DNA from: Actinomycetota bacterium
GTDB lineage: Bacteria > Actinomycetota > Thermoleophilia > Gaiellales > Gaiellaceae
Direction: 5' to 3'
NCBI GenBank assembly: GCA_005885125.1
Contig: VAXU01000163.1
Location: 1 to 58,547 of the forward strand
Length of the DNA: 58,547 nucleotides
Part shown: positions 17,541-25,338 of the stretch, one piece after another
Layout: each line of letters opens with the position of its first letter
Position numbering within the stretch: the stretch's first letter is position 1
Position numbers and translations under genes: made by a program
The notes under the pieces: model-generated
Database searches by the model: none
Seen by the model: only the letters and a program-made list of their open reading frames with translations
Told to the model about the DNA's origin: nothing

Positions 17541-18881
17541 TTACGCGTCTGGATCGAAAAGCTCGGCTTCGAGCTCGTCACGCTCGGTTCCGTCCCGGTC
17601 GCGCTGCTCGCGGCGCTGCTCGAACGTCACGGCGAGCTTCTCGATCCGCGACCCGTCCACCTCGAGCACGTCGAAGCGCATGCCGTCGTGCGAGACGTCG
17701 TCACCGACTTCGGGCGCGCGGCCGAGCAAGCCGAAGACGAAGCCCGCCACCGTGTGGTAGTCCTCGACCGGGAGGTCGGTGCGGAAGCGCTCGTTGAAGT
17801 CGTCGATCGGGAACGTCCCGTCGATCTTGATCGTGTCCTCGTCCACCTGCTCGATCGACTCGTCGGGGAGGTCGAACTCGTCCTCGATCTCGCCGACGAT
17901 CTCCTCCAGCAAATCCTCAAGCGTGACGATGCCCTCCATCTCGCCGTACTCGTCGACGACGATCGCCATGTGCTGGTTCGTGCGGCGGAACTCGGTCAGG
18001 AGCGCCGCGAGATCCTTCGTCTCGGGGACGATGTGCGCCGGCCGGACGATGTCCTCGATCTTCACCTCCGCCATACCGCGCTCTCGCATCGCGTGGAACA
18101 GATCGCGCACGTGGAGGATGCCGACGATGTCGTCGAGCGTCCCCCGGTAGACCGGATAGCGCGTGAACGGCGCGTCCATGACGGCTTCCAGGCATTGCTC
18201 GGGCGGCAGGTCGATCGAGAGCGCCACGACCTCGGGACGGGGCACCATTACGTCCGCGGCCTCCTTGTCCGCGAAGTCAAAGACCTTGTAGAGCATCTCC
18301 TGCTCCTGCTGCTCGATCTCGCCATGCTGGGTCGACTGGGAGACGAGCATGCGGAGCTCCGCCTCGGAGAGGACATCGTCCTCGCCGCCGGGCGGCTGCA
18401 ACCCGAGCCAGCGCAGCACGACCTCCGTCGATCGCTGCAGTACCCAGATCAGCGGGCGGAAGAGCGTGAAGAACGCGCGCACGGGTGCGGACACGGCGAG
18501 CGCCGTCCCCTCGGAGTGCTGAAGTGCGACGCCTTTTGGAACGAGCTCGCCGATCACGACGTGCAGGTACGTGAGGATCAGGTAGGCGATCGCTACGGCG
18601 AGCGCGGTCGCCATCAACGGATCGAACGCTTTGGCGAGTGCGTGCTCGCCGAGCGCACCGATACCCAGTGACGTGAGCGTGACGCCGAGCTGCATCGCGG
18701 ATATGAAGCGCGGCGGGTCGCTCGTGATCTTGATGACGTCGCGCGCGCGGCGGTTCCCCTCGTGGTGCAGCTCGATGATGCGCGTGCGCCGGGCGGTGAC
18801 GAGGCCGTATTCGGCCGCGACGAAAAAGGCGTTCAGCAGAATCAGAACGCCGACGGCGATGAGCTCGAAGAGGAGCGTCAG
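17541..18881 (-). CDS. CNNM/CorC-type membrane protein (hemolysin C family)
   Basis: A protein of about 446 residues. The N-terminal CNNM (DUF21) transmembrane domain includes the first helix FELIAVGVLILLNAFFVAAE and ISAMQLGVTLTSLGIGALGE. Two CBS domains follow (about residues 215-340; VMVPRPEVVALS, PVYRGTLDDIVGILHVRDL, HMAIVVDEYGEMEGIVTLED), then a CorC/HlyC C-terminal domain. The family handles Mg2+/Co2+ export or homeostasis. No ATG, GTG or TTG occurs before codon 63; CTG at 18881 overlaps the upstream stop as CTGA and is the best start. A later start would remove the first helix. Confidence 0.88.
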   Translation of the reverse strand: MTLLFELIAVGVLILLNAFFVAAEYGLVTARRTRIIELHHEGNRRARDVIKITSDPPRFISAMQLGVTLTSLGIGALGEHALAKAFDPLMATALAVAIAYLILTYLHVVIGELVPKGVALQHSEGTALAVSAPVRAFFTLFRPLIWVLQRSTEVVLRWLGLQPPGGEDDVLSEAELRMLVSQSTQHGEIEQQEQEMLYKVFDFADKEAADVMVPRPEVVALSIDLPPEQCLEAVMDAPFTRYPVYRGTLDDIVGILHVRDLFHAMRERGMAEVKIEDIVRPAHIVPETKDLAALLTEFRRTNQHMAIVVDEYGEMEGIVTLEDLLEEIVGEIEDEFDLPDESIEQVDEDTIKIDGTFPIDDFNERFRTDLPVEDYHTVAGFVFGLLGRAPEVGDDVSHDGMRFDVLEVDGSRIEKLAVTFEQRREQRDRDGTERDELEAELFDPDA

Positions 18882-19843
18882 GCCCCGACCCCCGGGGCGT
18901 TGGTACTAGGAGGAATCTCGTCGTCCAACCACGAATCAGTATAGGTAACGGCCCTGTCGTCCCCTGCGCGGGCCGCGTGCCCTTCCCGCACGAGCCGCTC
19001 GAGGTGTGAGAGCGTCTCGGCGACCGCGAACCGTCGCTGGGTTGGGCCGAGCTCGGCGCCGAACACGACGAGCGAGACGTCATAGGCGGACCGCGGCTCG
19101 GGGCCGAGTGCGGCACGAGTCTTGTCGAGCCGGTCGCGGTGGTGGTCGATCAGCTCGCGGGCGCGCGCAGGCGGGTCGTGGATCGGCTCGCCGTGTCCGG
19201 GATACACGACCCTCGGGGCGAGCTCGATTGTTCGCTCCAGTGAGGCGAGGTAGTCGCCGAGCGGGTCGGGGCGGCTTTCCGGATACAGGCCGACGGCAGG
19301 CGAGATCCTGGCCAGCAGGTGATCGCCCGCGATCAGAACGCCCTCGCGGAGAAAGCCGAGATGACCGTCCGCGTGACCCGGCAGCTCGATCACCTGCCAA
19401 TCGTCGAGCCCGCTTCCTTCGTATAGGAGCTCGGGGTCGCGGGCGAAGCGGATGAACGGTGCGAACGCGTGCCCCTGCTCGATCAGCTCGTCGGTCAGCG
19501 CAGCGGGAACGCCATGCGTCCGGAACCAGCTCGCCATCCGTTCCGGCCAGTCGCGCGAGCCCCAGACACGCTCGCACTGCGCGTAGTCGAGGCCTCCCTG
19601 GTACACGGCGGCACCGGTCACCGCGCCCGCAACCGAGGCGCCGCCCACGTGGTCGGGATGGAAGTGCGTGATCGCGATCCGCTGCACCTGCAGCCGGCCC
19701 CACGGTGCATCGCCCAGCCCGAGCCCCGTGTCGAAGAGCGTCCCGTCGACGAGGTAGCAGTGGACGTGCTTCGGCCCGGTCGGGAGCGGCAGAGTCAGCC
19801 GCTGAATACCGTCTTCCAGCTGTACGAACGTTTGTTCTATCAT
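18878..19843 (-). CDS. Metallo-beta-lactamase fold hydrolase
   Basis: A metal hydrolase of about 321 residues. The MBL signature THFHPDHVGG is clear near residue 70; the other ligands are in LPGHADGHLGFL, LIAGDHLL and VVYPGHGEPIHDP. The C-terminal helical region (RARELIDHHRDRLDKT) matches the LACTB2/glyoxalase-II-like group, which acts on thioesters, lactones or RNA; the substrate here is unknown. ATG 19843 (MIEQTFVQLEDG) was preferred. ATG 19858 would overlap the start codon of the divergent radical SAM gene. Its stop overlaps the CTG start of the CNNM gene. Confidence 0.88.
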   Translation of the reverse strand: MIEQTFVQLEDGIQRLTLPLPTGPKHVHCYLVDGTLFDTGLGLGDAPWGRLQVQRIAITHFHPDHVGGASVAGAVTGAAVYQGGLDYAQCERVWGSRDWPERMASWFRTHGVPAALTDELIEQGHAFAPFIRFARDPELLYEGSGLDDWQVIELPGHADGHLGFLREGVLIAGDHLLARISPAVGLYPESRPDPLGDYLASLERTIELAPRVVYPGHGEPIHDPPARARELIDHHRDRLDKTRAALGPEPRSAYDVSLVVFGAELGPTQRRFAVAETLSHLERLVREGHAARAGDDRAVTYTDSWLDDEIPPSTNAPGVGA

Positions 19844-19856
19844 CCGGGCATCGGCC

Positions 19857-20753
19857 ATGCCGATCGAGTATCGCGAAGAGCCCTGCAAGAGCGCCCTCAA
19901 CCCCGTCAGGGGGATGGGCTTCAAGTGGTCACTGAACCCGTACATGGGGTGCGTCCACCGTTGCACGTTCTGCTACGTCCGGCACTTCGAGCGCCGCTCC
20001 GACCGCCCGTCCGACGACCGCTACGGAACGTCGATTCGAGTGAAGACGAACATCGCCGAGGTGCTGCGCCGCGAGCTCGCGCGTGCGTCGTGGGAACACG
20101 AGCACGTGGCCATCGGCGCGGCGACCGATCCCTATCAGCCGGCAGAGGGGAAGTACCGGCTGACACGCGGGTGCCTGGAGGCGCTTCGCGACGCATCCAA
20201 CCCGTTCTCGATCATCACGCGCGGCCCGATGATCGTGAGGGACGTCGACGTCCTCGTCGAGGCCTCGAAGCGCGCGTCGGTTGCAGTCACGTTCTCGGTG
20301 CCAACCCTCGACGAGGACGTGTGGCGAAAGACCGAGCCGTCGACCGCTCATCCGCGCCAGCGGCTGCGCGCGCTCAAGCAACTGGTCGATGCGGGAGTCA
20401 AGGCCGGGGTCGGGATGGCGCCGATCCTCCCGGGAATCTCCGACAGCCCCGGGCAGCTGCGCGAGGTGGTGCGGGCTGCACGCGAGGCCGGCGCGACCGG
20501 AATCTGGGCGAATCTCCTCTTCCTCAGGCCGGGGACACGCGAGCATTTTTTGGAGCACCTCGCGGAGGACTGGCCGGAGCAGCTGCCGCTCTACGAGCGG
20601 CTGTATGCGGGACGCGCCTACCTCGGGGCCGCTGAGTCGAAGCCGGCGCGGGAGGAAGTCCGGCGGCTCGCGCGGGAGCTCGAGATCGGGGACCGGCGGA
20701 GCTTGAGGCTCGCGCCGCCGCCCGAGCCGGAGCAGCTGTCCCTGGCCATCTAG
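19857..20753 (+). CDS. Radical SAM protein (spore photoproduct lyase-related, Rv2578c type)
   Basis: A complete 298-residue radical SAM protein. The 4Fe-4S motif is CVHRCTFCYVRHF (C-x3-C-x2-C), near residue 32, preceded by NPYMGC. Other family blocks are AIGAATDPYQPAEGKYRLTRG, ITRGPMIVRDVDVL and GVGMAPILPGISDS. This group is related to SplB but its reaction is not established. The ATG is divergent from and almost touching the MBL gene's start, leaving no room for two ordinary promoters between them. No partner gene follows; the next gene, a response regulator, has its own -10 box. Confidence 0.9.
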   Translation: MPIEYREEPCKSALNPVRGMGFKWSLNPYMGCVHRCTFCYVRHFERRSDRPSDDRYGTSIRVKTNIAEVLRRELARASWEHEHVAIGAATDPYQPAEGKYRLTRGCLEALRDASNPFSIITRGPMIVRDVDVLVEASKRASVAVTFSVPTLDEDVWRKTEPSTAHPRQRLRALKQLVDAGVKAGVGMAPILPGISDSPGQLREVVRAAREAGATGIWANLLFLRPGTREHFLEHLAEDWPEQLPLYERLYAGRAYLGAAESKPAREEVRRLARELEIGDRRSLRLAPPPEPEQLSLAI

Positions 20754-20786
20754 CCTGGCCGCAAGACTGGCATCCCGCTTCCGAAC

Positions 20787-20792
20787 TACAAT
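20787..20792 (+). promoter_or_regulatory. -10 box of the two-component operon
   Basis: TACAAT lies 9 bases before the TTG at 20802, suggesting an almost leaderless mRNA for the response regulator. Confidence 0.45.
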
Positions 20793-20801
20793 CCGCCCAG
20801 C

Positions 20802-21443
20802 TTGGAGAGCGCCAACGCGCACCCGTCCGAAATCACGTGCCTGATCGTCGACGACCACGAGGTCGTCCGTGAAGGCCTGCGCCTCTCGCTCTCGCGAGCA
20901 CCGCACATCCGCGTGATCGGCGAGGCGGCGGACGGGGCGAGCGCCGTCGCGCTGGCGCAGCGCCGTCGTCCGGACGTCGTGATCATGGACGTCCGCATGC
21001 CTGGCATGGACGGGCTCGAGGCGACGAAGCAGCTGACGGAGAAGGTGCCGGAATCTGCGGTCCTCATCTTCACCGCCTACAGCGAGCGGTCACTGCTCGG
21101 GCGCGGGCTCGAGTCGGGCGCGAAGGGATACATCCTGAAGGAGGCGCCGCACCAGACGCTGCTGCGCGCGATCGAGAAGGTGGCCGCGGGCGAGGGCTAT
21201 GTCGACCCGGCGCTGATGCCCGCGTTCCTGACCGGCAAGGACAAGGACGACATGCTGACCGGGCGCGAGCGCGAGATCCTCCAGCTGCTCGCGGACGGGA
21301 TGTCGAACCAGGACGTGGCCGCCAAGCTCTACATCAGCCAGGAAACGGTCAAGAGCCACGTCCGCCACATCCTGGCCAAGCTCGAGGCGGACACGCGGAC
21401 GCAAGCGGTCGCGATTGCGCTTCGCGAAGCGATCATCGACTAG
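20802..21443 (+). CDS. LuxR/NarL-type response regulator
   Basis: A 213-residue response regulator. The receiver domain has the acidic pair (CLIVDDHEVVREG), the phospho-acceptor Asp63 in VVIMDVRMPGMDG and the conserved Lys in GYILKEAP. The C-terminal LuxR helix-turn-helix is complete: LTGREREILQLLADGMSNQDVAAKLYISQETVKSHVRHILAKL. The start is TTG; no better start is in frame. It is paired with the histidine kinase 160 bases downstream on the same strand, although the tandem repeat between them probably forms hairpins that reduce read-through. Confidence 0.93.
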   Translation: MESANAHPSEITCLIVDDHEVVREGLRLSLSRAPHIRVIGEAADGASAVALAQRRRPDVVIMDVRMPGMDGLEATKQLTEKVPESAVLIFTAYSERSLLGRGLESGAKGYILKEAPHQTLLRAIEKVAAGEGYVDPALMPAFLTGKDKDDMLTGREREILQLLADGMSNQDVAAKLYISQETVKSHVRHILAKLEADTRTQAVAIALREAIID

Positions 21444-21645
21444 GCGTCGCTTGCGACGCCGCCGTCAGGACGTGCGGGCTTCGCCCGTGCGTCCGTCTGA
21501 AATGACCGGTCGACACGATCGAAGGCTTTCCGACAACGCCACCAGGCGTCGCTTGCGACGCCGCCCGTCAGGACGTGCGGGCTTCGCCCGTGCGTCCGTC
21601 TGAAATGACCGGTCGACACGATCGAAGGCTTTCCGACAACGCCAC
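21442..21645 (+). repeat. Tandem duplication of about 102 bp carrying repeat family B
   Basis: Two adjacent copies, 21442-21543 and 21544-21645, differ by one inserted C and one base at the end. Each holds hairpin GGCGTCGC-TT-GCGACGCC, a second hairpin with loop TTC, and the first 14 codons of the histidine kinase gene. The start codon is therefore present twice (21502 and 21605). Confidence 0.92.
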
Positions 21646-22804
21646 TAACGCGGGCTCGCTCGCGCTGGTGTTCGGCGCGGCGGCCGTGATCGCCGTCGTC
21701 GGGCTCGCGACGGGACACACGGTCCTCACGGCGGTCGGGCTGGCGTGCTCGGTCGCAGCGGCCGCGATCCTCGCCGCGTATCTGATCGTCACCGAACGAC
21801 GGCGGCACGAAGCCGCAGAGGAGGAGCTGACGAGCGAGGCGTTGTTCCTCGAGTCGCTCGTCGATTCGATGGCCTCGATCGCCGGCGCGCAGAACGTACT
21901 CGCAGAGACGTGCGTCCAGGCCGAGCATCTGTTCGAAGCACGCGCGCGGATGCTCCGACCGGCCGAGCGACTGCGGCCGTCACCCGCCGAGAACGCAATC
22001 GTGATCCCGCTCAAGGCGCGCGGGGAAGAGATCGGCGCGCTGCGGCTGACGCGCGACCGGCCGTTCGACCGGGACGACGTGGTGCGCGCGACCGTGCTCG
22101 CGGACTTCGCAGCGCGTGAGTACGAGAACGCTCGCCTCCTAGCGGAAGCACAGGTGCGCGAGGTCGAGCGCTCGCGGTTGACGGATCAGCTGATCACCGC
22201 GGAGCAGGACGAGCGGCGGCGCCTCGCGGACGAACTCCACGACAGTGCCGTGCAATCGCTCTCGGGAATCGCGCTCCTCCTCGACGCAGGGCTGAACTCG
22301 ATCACGGAAGGCCGCGCGGAGGAGGCGCATGAGATCATCGGGCGCGCGCTCCACCGGCACCGCGCGACGATCGGACAGCTCCGCGACCTGTCCTTCAACC
22401 TCGAGCCGGTCGTGTTGCGCGACCAAGGGTTCGCGCCCGCCGTGCGTGCGCTGACGGATCAAATCGCGATCGAGCACGGCGTGACCGTCGATCTCGACGC
22501 GGACGCGGGGGAGCGACTGGCCGAGAAGACGCAGGCCGCCCTGTACCAGATCATCCGCGAGGCGCTGAACCAGGCGGTGCGCCGCGGGCCGCCTGAGACG
22601 CTGTCCGTGCTCGTGCGGCAGACGGACGACGGCGGGTTCGAGACCCGCATCGCCGACGACGCGCCCGGTGAACGCCGTCGGAGCAGCCTGGACGAGCTCG
22701 CCGAACGGGCGCGTACGCTCAACGGCCAGCTGACGTTCGAGCAGGGCGAGAACGGCGGAACGACCGTCCTCGTCGTCTTGCCTCCGTACGCAGTGGCTAA
22801 CTGA
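21605..22804 (+). CDS. Sensor histidine kinase, HisKA_3 type, with weak ATP-binding motifs
   Basis: A kinase of about 399 residues. Two N-terminal transmembrane helices (about residues 18-58) are followed by a GAF-like sensor region and a dimerisation/phosphoacceptor segment ERRRLADELHDSAVQSL with His212, typical of NarX/LiaS-type kinases paired with LuxR regulators. The HATPase part is atypical. The N-box reads REALNQAVRRG instead of REALNNAxKH. The G1 region is IADDAPGERRR without the DxGxG pattern. The G2 glycines are reduced to ENGGTTVLV. ATG 21605 was chosen; an identical ATG in the first duplicate is out of frame. Confidence 0.87.
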   Translation: MTGRHDRRLSDNATNAGSLALVFGAAAVIAVVGLATGHTVLTAVGLACSVAAAAILAAYLIVTERRRHEAAEEELTSEALFLESLVDSMASIAGAQNVLAETCVQAEHLFEARARMLRPAERLRPSPAENAIVIPLKARGEEIGALRLTRDRPFDRDDVVRATVLADFAAREYENARLLAEAQVREVERSRLTDQLITAEQDERRRLADELHDSAVQSLSGIALLLDAGLNSITEGRAEEAHEIIGRALHRHRATIGQLRDLSFNLEPVVLRDQGFAPAVRALTDQIAIEHGVTVDLDADAGERLAEKTQAALYQIIREALNQAVRRGPPETLSVLVRQTDDGGFETRIADDAPGERRRSSLDELAERARTLNGQLTFEQGENGGTTVLVVLPPYAVAN

Positions 22805-22864
22805 CGCGCAGCATTCTTCGAAACGCCGAGACCCAGACGGGCTGCCCCCGTACGCGGTGGCGGG

Positions 22865-22870
22865 TAGCAT
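22865..22870 (+). promoter_or_regulatory. -10 box upstream of the 62-residue protein
   Basis: TAGCAT lies 9 bases before the ATG at 22880. Confidence 0.35.
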
Positions 22871-22879
22871 CCTGCGGCC

Positions 22880-23068
22880 ATGGCGGACGGGAAGTACCTG
22901 CTGTTCATCTGGAAGCCGAGCGGGTACGAGCTGCGCGAGGAGGACGGGGAGCCGCCGGCGATCGGAAGCGAGGTCGAGGGAGACAACGGGAAGCTGCAGG
23001 TGACGAAGATCGCCCCGTCGCCGCTTCCGAACGATCCCAGGCCCTGCGTGTACCTGCAGGCCGTCTAG
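22880..23068 (+). CDS. Small conserved-looking protein of unknown function
   Basis: A 62-residue acidic protein (MADGKYLLFIWKPSGYELRE...NDPRPCVYLQAV). It has no signal peptide, membrane helix or known motif; the alternation of hydrophobic and polar residues suggests a small beta-rich fold. Support for coding comes from codon-like composition, the ATG with a -10 box at leaderless spacing, and the tail-to-tail overlap with the flavoprotein gene, whose stop shares the palindromic CTAG. Function not recognised. Confidence 0.65.
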   Translation: MADGKYLLFIWKPSGYELREEDGEPPAIGSEVEGDNGKLQVTKIAPSPLPNDPRPCVYLQAV

Positions 23069-24180
23069 GCGACGACGGACTCGGCGGCGATCCTGCCGAA
23101 AACGAGCGCGGCGGCCAGGCCGCTCGCGTATCCGCCCGTGGAGATGCCGCCCACGTCCGCTCCCGCCGCGAACAGGCCGTCGATCGGCGTGCCGTCCTCG
23201 TGCAGGACGCGTGCGCGTTCGTCGATCCTGAGCCCGCCGATCGTGTGGGTGATCCCGGGCGCGACCCGGACGCCGATGCGCGCGCCAGCAGGTGGCTCGA
23301 ACGGAAGCTCACTCGGATCTGTCGCGGTCAGCGCCGCTGCGGCCAGATCGGCAACCGTGCGATCGCGCACACGCTGCGCGAGCGCGTCGTCGTCGAGCAC
23401 GTACCAGGCCCGCGCGTTCGGCTGCCGTGCCGTCGCCTGAACGAGATCGTTCTCGGACCACGAGACGTCGCCTTCGAAGAACTCCTCGCCCCGTTCGTTG
23501 AAGACGCGTGCGAAACGGCCGTACAACTGGGCCTGGGAGACGAAGTCCGACTCGACGAGGTCCACATCGGGCATGTTCCGGCCGTAGAACTCGTCCATTC
23601 CAGCCGAGAGGGCCGCACCTCGTTCGAGACCGAGACGCAACCCCTCCCCGACGCTCCACGGATTGGCACGAAGACGTAACAGTCCCGCGGGCCGGATGTA
23701 ACGCGTTACGAACTCGGCACTACCTTGAAACCCTCCCGTTGCCACAATGGACGGGTTGGTCTGATCAGACCAGCTAGTCAAGTCAGTCTGGTCTGACTGC
23801 TCTGACCAGGTCTGACCAACTCGGATCTCGCCGGCTCTGCGCACCAAAGCATCCGTCAAGCCGTGAGGATCGAAGCGCTTTCCGACAGTCCTGGGATTGC
23901 CAGTCTCGTCCCACACGACCGGCGCTCCAAGCGACACGAGCCATTCGATCGCCTCGTCGAGGCGTTCCCATACGAGCCGCTGCAGCCGCTCGTCCCCGGC
24001 AGGACACTCCGCGCGGTACTCCTCCCAGTCCCGAAAGCGCCAGACGACGCAGCTCGACAGAAGCATCGAACCCCCGGGCCGCGTCCCTTTTTCGAGCACG
24101 ACGGGCGAAGCACCGAACTCGCGCAGCCGGGCAGCCGCTGCGAGACCTGCCATCCCTGCGCCGAGAACGGTTACTGCAAT
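23065..24180 (-). CDS. FAD-dependent oxidoreductase of the fumarate reductase/ketosteroid dehydrogenase type
   Basis: A flavoprotein of about 371 residues. The dinucleotide-binding motif GAGMAGLAAAARL is at the very N terminus, with LEKGTRPGGSMLLSS after it. C-terminal FAD contacts GITHTIGGLRID, GLFAAGADVGGIS and GGYASGLAAALVFGRIAAE are complete. There is no ATG/GTG/TTG ahead of the glycine motif; ATT at 24180, overlapping the VOC gene's end, would give MAVTVLGAGMAG, whereas the first ATG (24153) would cut into it. Residues around 145 (TWSEQSDQTDLTSWSDQTN) come from a run of GGTCTGA-like repeats. Substrate unknown. Confidence 0.85.
   Translation of the reverse strand: MAVTVLGAGMAGLAAAARLREFGASPVVLEKGTRPGGSMLLSSCVVWRFRDWEEYRAECPAGDERLQRLVWERLDEAIEWLVSLGAPVVWDETGNPRTVGKRFDPHGLTDALVRRAGEIRVGQTWSEQSDQTDLTSWSDQTNPSIVATGGFQGSAEFVTRYIRPAGLLRLRANPWSVGEGLRLGLERGAALSAGMDEFYGRNMPDVDLVESDFVSQAQLYGRFARVFNERGEEFFEGDVSWSENDLVQATARQPNARAWYVLDDDALAQRVRDRTVADLAAAALTATDPSELPFEPPAGARIGVRVAPGITHTIGGLRIDERARVLHEDGTPIDGLFAAGADVGGISTGGYASGLAAALVFGRIAAESVVA
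23757..23818. repeat. GGTCTGA-rich repeat inside the flavoprotein gene
   Basis: This begins with the perfect 16-bp palindrome TGGTCTGATCAGACCA (23757-23772) and continues with several TCTGAC/GTCAG units up to 23818. The motif is the same core as repeat family D found behind pth and prs. Confidence 0.7.
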
Positions 24181-24845
24181 GAGAACGTCGGCTTGTGCTC
24201 GACGTACTCGATCCGGACGCGGTCGGGTCCCCAGACGAAGACCGCGCGCGTGTTCGCCGCGTCGACGACGCTCTCGACGATCCCCAGATCCTCCGCTTCC
24301 GCGGCGTGCTCCTCCGCAGAATCGACGAGCACGGCCAGGTGGTTCAACAGCGGCCTCTCCGGCTCGCCGGGATCACCTTCGTGGAACTCGACGTAGGCCC
24401 CACCCACTTCGACGCGCGGATTCCCCTGCTCGCTCGGTTGGGCATGGTCGAAGCCGAGCCTCGTGTACTCGTCGGCGGTTTGCTCCGGAGCCCGGGTGTA
24501 CAGGGCGACATGATCGAGGTCGTAGTCGACGTCTGTCGGCGCCTCTACGAGCCGGACACGGACGCCCTCCCCGAGCTCGACCTCGTCGCCGCTCCCGTTC
24601 GGCAGCTCCGCGCGAGCTGCGTCGAGATCCGAGACGCGCAACGCAACGTGCTTGAGCGCGCCGCGGTCGCGTGGGCCCTCTGCGACGAACAGCGTCAGCT
24701 TCCCGCGGCGGGCGTTTGACCCCACGAGCGTGAAGTTCTCCTGCTCGTCGATGACGTGCATCCCGAGATGCCGCGTCGCGAAGTCGACGATCGGCTGTCG
24801 ATCCGCGACCCAGAACGCAATGTGGTCGAGCGTTTTCGGCTCCAC
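24171..24845 (-). CDS. VOC (glyoxalase/bleomycin-resistance fold) protein
   Basis: A protein of about 224 residues with two VOC modules: LDHIAFWVADRQPIVDFATRHLGM at the N terminus and YDLDHVALYTRAPEQTADEYTRLGF in the second half, each starting with the metal-binding His of a beta-alpha-beta-beta-beta unit. EYVEHKP at the C terminus supplies the usual Glu. It is similar in layout to ring-cleaving dioxygenases and glyoxalase-like enzymes, but its reaction is unknown. The GTG at 24845 puts the first strand in register. The stop overlaps the flavoprotein's start, so the two are likely coupled. Confidence 0.85.
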   Translation of the reverse strand: MEPKTLDHIAFWVADRQPIVDFATRHLGMHVIDEQENFTLVGSNARRGKLTLFVAEGPRDRGALKHVALRVSDLDAARAELPNGSGDEVELGEGVRVRLVEAPTDVDYDLDHVALYTRAPEQTADEYTRLGFDHAQPSEQGNPRVEVGGAYVEFHEGDPGEPERPLLNHLAVLVDSAEEHAAEAEDLGIVESVVDAANTRAVFVWGPDRVRIEYVEHKPTFSLQ

Positions 24846-24891
24846 GCCCGCGAGCCTAGCGGTCGCGGGGCTCTCTAGGTCGAGTCGCGCC

Positions 24892-24945
24892 GGCCGTGCG
24901 GGCCAAGCCCGCACGGCCTCTACCCGGCACCCCTGAGTCGGTGCC
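24892..24945 (-). repeat. Double-hairpin repeat family B, diverged copy
   Basis: On the minus strand, hairpin GGCACC...GGTGCC (24945-24926) starts inside the stop codon of the following small gene and is followed by a second hairpin with 12-bp arms GGCCGTGCGGGC/GCCCGCACGGCC (24918-24892). The order and the TGCGGGC core match the copies at 21442 and 26428. Probable terminator. Confidence 0.7.
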
Positions 24946-25283
24946 TACTTGCGGGCGTCGACGGCCCGCTGGAGCTGGGCCTTGGTCATGCTCGAGCGAC
25001 CCGGGACGTTCTTCCGCTTTGCTTCGTTGTAGAGCTGCTCCTTGGTGCGGCCTTTCGGCCGTTTCGTGCCGGAGCGGAGTCCGCCGCGGCGGCCGGACGA
25101 CATGTCGCGCGTCGACGTGCGTGACGCCCGGCCCTTCGTCTCGCCGGAGCGTGCGCGCTCCTTGTTGACCGTGCGGGCGGCGATCTCCTTCGCGCGCTTC
25201 GCGGAGCGGCCCTGCTTCTTCGCGGATTCCTCGATGTGCTCGTACTGCCGTTCACGCTTGGCATTCCACGCTGACTGAGGCAT
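24945..25283 (-). CDS. Basic 'plasmid stabilization'-like protein with a Rho_N/SAP-like end
   Basis: A 112-residue, very basic protein (MPQSAWNAKRERQYEHIEES...). The N-terminal half, with KRERQYEHIEESAKKQGRS and RAKEIAARTVNKERA, matches small chromosomal proteins usually labelled plasmid stabilization protein. The C-terminal part, RTKEQLYNEAKRKNVPGRS followed by MTKAQLQRAVDARK, resembles a Rho N-terminal/SAP-like nucleic-acid-binding motif. It probably binds DNA or RNA; despite the family name there is no toxin or antitoxin beside it. Monocistronic. Confidence 0.82.
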   Translation of the reverse strand: MPQSAWNAKRERQYEHIEESAKKQGRSAKRAKEIAARTVNKERARSGETKGRASRTSTRDMSSGRRGGLRSGTKRPKGRTKEQLYNEAKRKNVPGRSSMTKAQLQRAVDARK

Positions 25284-25338
25284 CTCAACGACCCCCTCTG
25301 TTGGACGACGCGCGGGCTCTACCCGATTCGACGCGCGT

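Noticed and set aside
18870-18890. Stop-codon read-through joining the MBL and CNNM proteins
   Set aside because: The frames differ by one base, so simple read-through cannot fuse them. Termination-reinitiation at the overlapping CTG is simpler.
21442-21645. CRISPR-like repeat
   Set aside because: Only two units, directly adjacent without spacers, with no cas gene; it is a tandem duplication.
24945-25283. A toxin-antitoxin or plasmid maintenance system
   Set aside because: Only a lone basic protein of the misleadingly named plasmid stabilization family is present; no toxin partner and no plasmid genes.
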